Shown here in pieces: positions 1 through 8,000 of a stretch of DNA of 9,897 nucleotides; positions within the stretch are counted from its first letter, which is position 1; each line of letters starts with the position of its first letter. The stretch spans positions 1-9,897 of the forward strand of contig CALCJE010000006.1 of the NCBI GenBank assembly GCA_937965665.1, in the 5' to 3' direction. The stretch is from an uncultured Bacteroidales bacterium (GTDB lineage Bacteria > Bacteroidota > Bacteroidia > Bacteroidales > UBA4417). The notes beneath the pieces were generated by a model that was not told where the DNA came from, made no database searches, and was given only the letters and a program-made list of their open reading frames with translations. Position numbers and translations under genes: made by a program.

Positions 1-50
1 GGCGACCACCGAGATCTACACTCTTTCCCTACACGACGCTCTTCCGATCT
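1..50 (+). other. Illumina P5 / TruSeq read-1 adapter (contamination)
   Basis: These 50 bases match the 3' 50 nt of the standard 58-nt Illumina P5 universal adapter, ending in the characteristic CTCTTCCGATCT. The match is to a sequence I know well, and it ends exactly at base 50, where coding sequence of a PKD-like domain begins. The adapter happens to be open in the same frame as the downstream gene and translates to the notorious artefact peptide HSFPTRRSSDL, so gene callers that allow partial genes would append about 17 false residues. It should be trimmed, and it implies that base 51 is a read or contig end rather than a natural boundary. Confidence 0.98.
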
Positions 51-51
51 C

Positions 52-1992
52 GTTTCGCTCGATGGCAGTTTATCATACGACCTCGATGGAGAATCGCTCT
101 CGTATACCTGGACCTCGCTCGATGGCGTGGTGCTTTTCGATTCGAAAAGCGTGAGTCCTTCGTTTATTGCTCCGCAGGTGAGTGTGGATACAAAATACAG
201 GTTCAGGCTGGTAGTGTACGACGGGGTTGCGTTTTCGGCTGCCGATACCGTTGTTGTTACAGCGCTGCAGATAAACAAAAAACCGGAGGCTTTCGCCGGT
301 GGCGATCAAACAGTGAACGAAGGCGTGAAAGTTACGCTCGATGGTTCATTATCGTCCGATCCCGATGGCAATCCGATTACTTACCTGTGGACCGCACCTG
401 CGAATGTAACCTTATCATCACGTACTGTTCCTAAGCCAACATTTACAGCGCCTCCGGTGCACCGCGATTCGACCATCAGTATTTCTCTCGTTGTTAATGA
501 TGGTGCCTTAAACTCAGATTTTGACAATGTTGTAATCACCATTAAAAATGTGGATATACTCAGCCAGGAAGCCAAAATAAAAACAGCTTCGCTAACCGGC
601 GCTGATTCCGTCAGGATAAATACAGTTACATCGGTGGTTACCTTGTATATGCCGTATGGTTCGGACATCAGGGCGCTGGCACCAACCTTCACCATCTCCG
701 ATAAGGCTACGCTGAATCCCAAAAGCGGTACGGTACACGATTTTACCTTGCCGGTTGTTTATACCGTAACTGCCGAGGACGGACTTACCACCACAGCTTA
801 CCAGGTTAAAGTATTTATACCAAATCTTACCCTGAGCCGTACCCTGAGTGCCGGATGGAACTGGATTTCGATGAGTGTTGAACCAACGGATGCTGCGCTG
901 AACAGCGTGTTTTCAGGCCTCACCTTTGCAAACCTCGACTATGTAAAATCCACTACCAGTTCGGCTGTGTATTATTCGGGAACCGGTTGGTTTGGCGACC
1001 TGGCTGCATTGCCCGCCAACGAAATGGTTAAAATCAAAAAAGCCGTTTCCCAAAAAATGAGTTTAACAGGCAAGCAGATCAATCCTTCGCAGGTTACTAT
1101 TCCGGTCACTCCCGGATGGAATCGCATTGGGTACCTGTTGAAAGGCAACAGCCCGCTAAATTCAGCATTCGACAAGGCTACCTTACCAACGGGTGACCTG
1201 CTGATAAAAAGTAAGGAAGCCTCGGCGATTTATTACCCGGCAACCGGTTGGGTCGGCGATCTCGACTCAATGAAAGTATTGAACGGTTATATGCTCAAAG
1301 CTTCATCAGCAGGTAGCATACGTTATAATGCGTCCGGGGTAAAACCAAAATCAGCTGTTGTGGCACCAGCCATGTTTTTACGTGACGACCTCTATTCGAT
1401 GTACAACATTCATCCTGAGAATTTCGAATACTCCGCTATTTTCATCAGTGAACTGGCAGCCAGCAACGGCGAAAATACAACCGGTAAGGGCGATTTGCTG
1501 ATAGCCTATATGAGCGGTGAACCCAGGGGAGTATCCGAAGCACTGTTTATTCCTGATCTGGGCCGCTATATTTTCGTGATTACTGTTTTCTCAAATACGA
1601 AAGACAATATTACATTCCAGGTAAAATCGCCCGAAAGCAATGTGCCCGCTCCGCTGGCGGAAAATTTTGTTTTTACCTCCGACGAGGTATATGGTACCCC
1701 CTCAGTGCCCTTGCAACTTCATGCTATTGCCACAGGCATCGAAAAGAACGTGAAAGTGGAGGTTAAACTGTACCCGAACCCGGTTTCTGATAAGCTGCAC
1801 CTGGTTTCAGCATCAGCAATCAACCAGGTTAAGGTGTACAATTCAACAGGAAACTGCATACTGGTGCTATCAAATATTTCGGACATGGAGTTGGAAATGA
1901 ATACAGCAAATCTTTCGCCGGGTTTATTCACCCTTAAAATTGAAACAATCAACGGCGTGCAGGTGCAGAAATTTATAAAGTCGCCCCGGTAA
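52..1992 (+). CDS. T9SS-secreted multidomain protein (PKD-like, DUF5018-like, GWNW repeats, sorting domain), 5'-truncated
   Basis: C-terminal 646 residues of an exported protein; the true start and signal peptide are lost at the adapter junction. A GTG at 127 could be taken as a start, but it lies inside the first domain, whose core (LDGSLSYDLDG) is upstream, so the gene is partial. Numbering from base 52, the domains are: two PKD/Ig-like domains (about 1-73 and 78-166, each with an LDGSLS-D-DG core and a VV-DG strand); a DUF5018-like domain (about 171-257, ending in a YTVTAEDG-type strand); two GWN-type repeats (266-426); an E-x-R-G module (441-559); and a T9SS type A sorting domain (570-646). 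No catalytic motif is visible. By family knowledge the protein is exported through the Sec system and then across the outer membrane by T9SS, ending on the surface or released. Adhesion or glycan binding is plausible but is inference. The stop is TAA. Confidence 0.93.
   Translation, partial: VSLDGSLSYDLDGESLSYTWTSLDGVVLFDSKSVSPSFIAPQVSVDTKYRFRLVVYDGVAFSAADTVVVTALQINKKPEAFAGGDQTVNEGVKVTLDGSLSSDPDGNPITYLWTAPANVTLSSRTVPKPTFTAPPVHRDSTISISLVVNDGALNSDFDNVVITIKNVDILSQEAKIKTASLTGADSVRINTVTSVVTLYMPYGSDIRALAPTFTISDKATLNPKSGTVHDFTLPVVYTVTAEDGLTTTAYQVKVFIPNLTLSRTLSAGWNWISMSVEPTDAALNSVFSGLTFANLDYVKSTTSSAVYYSGTGWFGDLAALPANEMVKIKKAVSQKMSLTGKQINPSQVTIPVTPGWNRIGYLLKGNSPLNSAFDKATLPTGDLLIKSKEASAIYYPATGWVGDLDSMKVLNGYMLKASSAGSIRYNASGVKPKSAVVAPAMFLRDDLYSMYNIHPENFEYSAIFISELAASNGENTTGKGDLLIAYMSGEPRGVSEALFIPDLGRYIFVITVFSNTKDNITFQVKSPESNVPAPLAENFVFTSDEVYGTPSVPLQLHAIATGIEKNVKVEVKLYPNPVSDKLHLVSASAINQVKVYNSTGNCILVLSNISDMELEMNTANLSPGLFTLKIETINGVQVQKFIKSPR
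847..1329 (+). repeat. Two tandem GWN-type protein repeats
   Basis: Two diverged protein-level repeats of about 75-87 residues lie back to back inside the first gene, with the first unit at 847-1107 and the second at 1108-1329. Both open with a GWN motif (GWNWISM, GWNRIGY). Each then has an LNS-F segment, a K-S-SA-YY segment, G-GW-GDL, and a segment ending in M-K-KA or YMLKAS. Positions line up along the length, but nucleotide identity is low, so the duplication is old. I have seen such GWNW units in other Bacteroidota secreted proteins just upstream of sorting domains. Their ligand is unknown to me. Confidence 0.75.
1372..1728 (+). other. E-x-R-G surface module, copy in the first protein
   Basis: Residues 441-559 of the first protein form a beta-rich module. 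Its core is LLIAYMSGEPRG (E490, R492, G493), followed by an A-LF-P turn, a strand of the type I-V-VFSN, a D-ITF strand and a closing P-L-LHA. In Bacteroidota secreted proteins, modules with a D/LIAAFV-gdE-RG core often sit immediately before the sorting domain, as here. The function is not known to me. The same pattern recurs near the N-terminus of the next protein. Confidence 0.65.
1759..1989 (+). other. T9SS type A sorting domain (C-terminal)
   Basis: The last 77 residues show the standard layout of the Bacteroidota type A C-terminal sorting signal. There is a KLYPNPVSD motif (Y574, P575, N576, P577), a short strand, a QVKVYNSTG strand, a hydrophilic segment with an acidic/Met stretch, then NTANLSPGLFTLKI and a final Q-QKFIK. 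By family knowledge this domain directs the protein to the type IX translocon, and it is usually cleaved or replaced by a lipopolysaccharide anchor by the PorU sortase. Confidence 0.93.
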
Positions 1993-2068
1993 CTACATTT
2001 CCTGGCCAGGGCCGGGAATCCGCTTTAATACTGCATTTTATTGGTAACAAGTGAAAAACGATTTGATT
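1993..2068. other. Intergenic gap, 76 bp, no clear control element
   Basis: The gap is too short for a gene. There is no AGGAGG-like ribosome binding site before the ATG at 2069, which is normal for Bacteroidota. I see no good match to the Bacteroidota promoter (TTTG at -33 and TAnnTTTG at -7); TAATACTG near 2036 is only a partial match. There is a perfect 10-bp palindrome, CCTGGCCAGG (2001-2010), but no T-tract follows it closely, so a terminator is not supported. Co-transcription of the flanking genes is therefore possible but not shown. Confidence 0.5.
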
Positions 2069-5000
2069 ATGAAAAAATCAATCTTCAGCAATATGAAAAT
2101 GGCCACATCCGGATTTTCAATTGCACATATCATTATCTCCCCGATTACCCGCAAGGCTAATGTCCGGCTCAGGAGTTTTATGCTCCTGGTAATGCTGGCT
2201 TTCCCGATGATGCTGAGCGCAACCTTGTACTTGCCTGCCATTCCGAGCAATGCAACCCTGGCTAAGCGTTTCGAGAAAAGTACCGAAATGGCTTTCCGGG
2301 TCAAAGTAGGCACCACATTTTTGCCCAGCGGGGCATTGATTGCCTATATCAATAACGAAATCAGGGGGGCACAGACCGCGTCGGTATTATTTCCGCCAAC
2401 CGGTGAGCTTATTTATAAGATATTGATATTCAATGATAAAGATTTGGGTGATTCGATAAGTTTTAAATATTACGATATCTTTTCTGAGAAAATTTACGAG
2501 ATAAAGGAGAAGATTGAATTTAAGCCCGACCAGGTGCCTGATTATGCCAATCCTGTGATTTTGAACGCATTTTGTAAGCCGGTCGAAAAAGTGAGTGGCA
2601 TGGTGCCTGAAAATGCAGGAATTAACCAAAATTCAACCCTCGATTTATACTGGCAACCATCGGCAAATACCAGTTTCTATAATCTGTTCCTTTGGGAAAC
2701 CGGGGCTGCGGTTCCGGCCAACCCATACTATTCTAATCTCAGTGGAACCACGGCAAGGGTTTATAACCTGGGTTTCGGGAAATCGTACAGCTGGAAAATA
2801 GTTTCAGGTAACGACTGTTCAACTGCCGAAAGCAATGTTCAGACTTTCAGGGTGCGTCAGCTTCCCGACCTCACGGTTACTAACCTGCAGGCGCCTTCTA
2901 CTATTGAATCGGGTACCAATTTCACAGTAACTTTTAAAGTTAAAAATATCGGGCCCGGAAGCACTTTTGCTGCCCAATGGAACGATGCTGTTTATGTGTC
3001 GGCTGATGCCACTTTCAGCGGTGATGATAAGTTGCTGCTGGCCAGGCCTAACCTGGGACAGCTGGCTGCCGACAGTAGCTACACCCAATCCATGGTTGTT
3101 CAGTTGCCTGTCGGGTACTCAGGTCAGTATTATATATTTGTAAAAACAGATTCGGATAATTCGCTTACTGAAATTGCGAAGGATAACAATACTGTGCGTG
3201 CTTCCGGCACATTGACAGTTTCGCTTAAACCGCTTCCGGATATTCTGGTAAAAGGTATACAGTCGTCCACAGCAAATGTAATGCCTGGCGATTCGCTGCT
3301 TATCAGCTGGCAGGTGGAAAACGCCGGAACTGTTCCTGCTTTGGGCGGATGGTCTGAGCGGGTAACGCTGGTACCGGCAAGTGGTACTGAACTGGTGCTG
3401 GTGCCAAACAGTAACTTTGCCGGCGACCTGGCTGCCAAAGCTACCATCAGCCGGAGTGTAAAATTCAAAATCCCTGAAATACTTCGTTTCTCGGGAAGTG
3501 CAAAAATTAAAGTCGAACTCATTCCATCGGTCACGCTTATTGAGCATGCCTCCGCGCAAGCCAACAATACAGCTGTTTCCGCTGGTTCCATATCCGTGTT
3601 GAGCGTGCTCTCACTCAATGTGCAGACCAATTCGCTGCTCGAAAACTCAAAAGAAACTGTCCGTTGTGTACTTTCGCGAAGCGGCGATTACTCTTCAGCA
3701 CTTCCTGTGGATATTTCAGTATCAAAAGCTGGTCAGCTTACTTTTCCGGCTTCGGTAATTTTTCCGGCCAATACCTCATCGGTGGTGTTCAACCTGAATG
3801 CAGTTGACAATAGCCTGCTCGATGGCCCAAGGGCAATAGCAATTACTGCCAAATCAGCCGGCTATAGTGATGCAGTGGATTCGCTCACTATTCTGGATGA
3901 TGAAGTGCCTTCGCTTTCGCTGAAACTTGATAAGACATCAGTAACTGAAGGGGAATCAGCCCAGCTGACAATAACGCGCGATTTCGTGACCGCGCAGGCT
4001 TTGGTCGTAAGTCTTTCGACCAATAAAGCCGGGCAATGGACTTTCCCGCAAACCCTTACTATACCTGCAAACCAGGCATCAGCCACAGTAACGGTATTGA
4101 TAACTGACGACCAGGTTCCGGAACTTAGCAGTCAGGCTATCTTAAATGCAAGTTCTGCCGGTTTTACTCCCGGTCAAATTTCGGCAACCATTATCGACAA
4201 CGACATTCCCCAGGTAAAGTTTGAAATACTTACCGATACTGTTTCCGAATCGGCCGGTGTTTATGCCACCTGGGGCAGGATCAGCCGGGTAAAAGGCGAT
4301 GATATTATTACAGTAAACCTTTCGGGAACTCCGGCGGGCGCATTGTTTTTCCCGGCCACCATTACATTACCCAAGGGTGCCCCGGAAGCTAAATTTAATA
4401 TCGGGGTGGTTGATAACGACCAGGTGGATGGTTATCGCGAAGTTGTGATCAAGGGATCTATCCTGATCTCTTCCTGCAATTGCGGCACCACAGCCGAAAA
4501 TGGGGGAGTGGTTCAGGATAAACTCGTGATTGCGGATAACGACGGACCTACGCTTACGGTTACTGTCGACCCGGTGTCCCTGCTCGAAGGCAAAACAGCG
4601 GCAGGCAAGCTAACTATTACGCGCAACACTTCAGTTGATCAGCCGCTGGCTGTAACTATTAAATTTAACGATCCTACCGAAGTAAATATACAAACCACAG
4701 CCACCATAGCTGCCGGGCAAAAATCGGTACAGGTTCCCATTAATACCATAAACGATAATATTGACGACGGTGACCAGATGGTTACCATCCAGGCTGTGGC
4801 ACCACAGTTCAGCCCTGGTATTTGCTATGTTTTTGTTACTGATCAGAACAAGGCTGATCTGAGTCTCAGGCCTATAACACTGAGCCAGGATTCAGCTAAC
4901 GTGGGTGGTTTCCTCGAGATTAAAGGAAAAATGCGCAATACTGGTTACCTGTCGGCACCAGCGACTGTAAAAATCAATTTCTACCTTTCGAAAGATGATA

Positions 5001-8000
5001 TTGCCGATGACAACGATGAATTGCTCGGGCAATTTGAAACTACCGATCAGCTACCTGCCGGCGATAGTGTGGCTTTTGCAAAAGTGGTTACCCTGCCGGC
5101 TACTACAGGCATTTATAAAATTATAGCTGTAGCTAATCCTGGTAACAAAATTAATGAGTTGGTTTATACCAACAATAATTCGGCCCCGGTTCCTTTCAAA
5201 ATTCTTCCGGCTTACGTAGCTACGGCTATAGTTGATGCAGCGTTTTTTATGCCTGGCAGCATTATTCCGGTGCATGGAGCGGCGTATCGCAACGTGAATC
5301 AGCCCGCCGCGAATGTTGATGTTGATGTGTATGTGCTGAATAATGGCACCCGTCGCGAACTGAAAACAAAAACCAATGACCAGGGCCTTTTTACAGTCGA
5401 TTTTACGCCTTTGCCCAATGAATCGGGTCATTACTCCGTGGGTGCGTGCTACCCGAAACAGAACCTTTCAGTGAGCCAGGATGCTTTCGATATCCTGGGG
5501 ATACAAAAGGATCCGCTGGGTAACATTATATGGGATATGAAACTGGGCCAGTCGATATCCGGGACTATCAACATCAAAAACATGAGCCTCACAGCCCTGA
5601 ATCACCTGGTGGTTGAGGCTACAAACATTCCGGCCGGTTGCCAGCTCACTTTCGATTCAATACAATTATTACCGGGAGGCCAATCAAAACCAATAAATTT
5701 CACCCTCAAAGCTACAGCGCTGACTGTTGGCAGGGACTATGAGAAAATGTTCCTCAAGGTGAAGTCGAATGAGGGCGTAACCACCGAATTTCCGACATTC
5801 TTTTATTGCCAGGCATTACAGGGACAGTTGCAGTCCGATCCTGTGAGCATCAATACGACCATTACTAAAGGCAAATCGAGGTTATATGAACTCAATGTTT
5901 ACAATAATGGGGCTGGTGAAACAGGTACAGTTACCATTAGTCTGCCACAGGTAGGATGGATGACACTGGTTAGCCCGTCAACTTTGCCTAACATAGCCCC
6001 GGGCGATACGGCCACCGTGATTCTGCAGCTTACGCCAAGCACTGATATGCCACTTAATACGCCGGTATCGGGCAGTATCGCGATGAATATTGTGAACGGC
6101 AACGGGGTTCAGGTGCCTTATAAGGTTGAAGCTGTTTCGGAAGAAACAGGAAGCCTGAAAGTAGATGTGGTGGATGAATACACGTATTTTACCGAAGCAA
6201 AACCACACGTAAAAAATGCCCATGTTGTGGTGCGTCACCCATTCAGCGGAAAAATTGTTGCTGAAGGCTTTACCGACTCTACCGGTGTTTTCATGGCTGA
6301 TAAGCTCCCGGAAGGATCATACAAAATCACCATTGAAGCCGAAAAGCACGAAGGATATCAAAATACTATTGTAATAGATCCGGGCCGTGTAAATGAGCAG
6401 AATATTTTCCTCAGTTTCCAGGCCATCAGTTATACCTGGGAAGTTGTGCCAACACAGATTGAGGATAAATACGAAGTTGAGCTGGTGATGAAGTTCGAAA
6501 CCAATGTGCCGGTACCTGTGGTTATTATGGAAATGCCCACAGATATGCCCCAGTTGGTTAACAACGAAACATACCCGTTCCTTATAACCCTTACCAATAA
6601 AGGACTTATCACAGCTAAGGATGTGCAGATAAACCTGCCCCAGAATGATCCAGAATACGAGTTTGTTTATAATTTCCCCAAAATGGACCTGCTGGCACAA
6701 CAGGCTATACAGGTTCCGGTAGTTATGAAGCTGCGTAGTGGTATAAAATCGGCAACGGCGGCTGAATCTACCGGTCCATGTAGCGATTTTTCGTTTACCA
6801 TTTATGGCTGGGAATGCGGTCCCGATAAGCATTGGGGGCAGTCGTCGCATGGTATTAATTTCAGTGGCAGGGTATGTACAGGCTCTGGCGGCGACGGCGG
6901 CGGCGGCTGGGGCGGCTGGGGCGGCTGGACGTACGGCGGGGATCCGTCGCGCGGCGGATCGGGGCCTACACATTACGACCCCAACAACAGTACACCAACC
7001 GTTAGCACGCCTTCTACAGGTTGCGAACCATGTCTGATATCACTGGCGTTGAATGGCATCGGTTGTTTCCCGATTTTGGGTCCGCTTATTACAAACGGAG
7101 CGGGTATATTAGGCTGTCTGCTGAGCCTGGCTGATTTTGATATCAGTTTACTGGACCTCGCCGATTGTGGCATGACCACCGTCGGGCTGTTAGTCGACCT
7201 TGCAGAAATTGGCTGTGCCTATGGGTTACTCCGCACAGCATACGACTGTTACAAGGATCCTCCCATTTTTGTGAAATCAAACATACGCAATAATCCATAT
7301 CCAAAATCATCAGCAGGCGGCGGTACGCAACTTATGCCACCCATCCTGAAACAATCCATGCAGGACCTGGCTTACAGCGTTTCGGTGCTCGAAGCGCTCG
7401 ATAGCCTGGGCTCGGAAGTCATGGGCAACTGGCAGTGGAAAACCAAGGCTAACATCAAAGACTTTAACCGTGAAGTAGAGCCTTTTGTGAAACAAAACAA
7501 GCCTTTTAGTGCTGAAGATATTACTTCGCTACAGCAAAAAATGGATGGTACCGACATTACGGTTCCCGAAATTCTGACGTTTACCACCCGCTGGAACAAC
7601 TCACTTGCCGCCTGGGGTAATCAAATCTATTCACCCAATGCACAGTATCCTGATATAATCGATAAGGTGAAAATGAAACAATTCATTTTAAAGATCGATA
7701 CTGCTGAAAAATACGCCATTTCGCGCGGGTACAAAAACTCACTCGAAATGTACAACCTGGCATTGGCCGATACCAAAGAACAGATAGAAGGCGGACGAAA
7801 TTCAGTATGTTCTTCAGTAACCATCAAAATTTCGCAAAAACTGGTAATGACCCGCGAAGCTTTCGAAGGAACGCTCACCATTTACAACGGGAATAAAACC
7901 ACTGCCATGCAGGAGGTGAAGCTCAACCTCGAAATAAAGGACGAAAATGGTATTCTCTGCAACGACCTCTTCCAAATCGATACCAAGGCGCTTGATATCC

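Noticed and set aside
55..126. Direct repeat TCGCTCGATGGC at 55-66 and 115-126
   Set aside because: Both copies encode the common S-L-D-G motif of PKD-like domains. It is short and explained by coding.
127..129. GTG as a possible start of the first gene
   Set aside because: It falls inside a PKD-like domain whose first strands are encoded upstream, and no signal peptide follows it. The gene is 5'-truncated instead.
2001..2010. Palindrome CCTGGCCAGG after the first gene, considered as terminator or operator
   Set aside because: There is no loop and no following T-tract, and a 10-bp palindrome alone is weak evidence.
2060..2083. AT-rich inverted repeat GATTTGATT / AATCAATC with the start codon in the loop
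   Set aside because: The stem is weak and has a bulge. Such AT-rich matches are common by chance, so translational control is not supported.
2595..2801. Plus-strand open frame of 68 codons inside the FN3-like region
   Set aside because: It is out of frame with a well-supported domain and has no start signal or recognisable content.
3130..3630. Reverse-strand open frame of 166 codons, overlapping another of 146 codons
   Set aside because: Both lie opposite the CARDB-like domains in the real frame and overlap each other in different frames. Composition and content look like shadows.
6317..6973. Reverse-strand open frame of 218 codons, Ala/Pro-rich at its start
   Set aside because: It is antisense to the coherent giant protein. 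Its Ala-rich part is simply the complement of the GGC/TGG linker, and no domain is recognisable.
6804..7037. Plus-strand open frame of 77 codons in another frame
   Set aside because: It is an off-frame reading of the Gly/Trp linker, giving an Ala/Gly-rich peptide. The enclosing frame is the true one.
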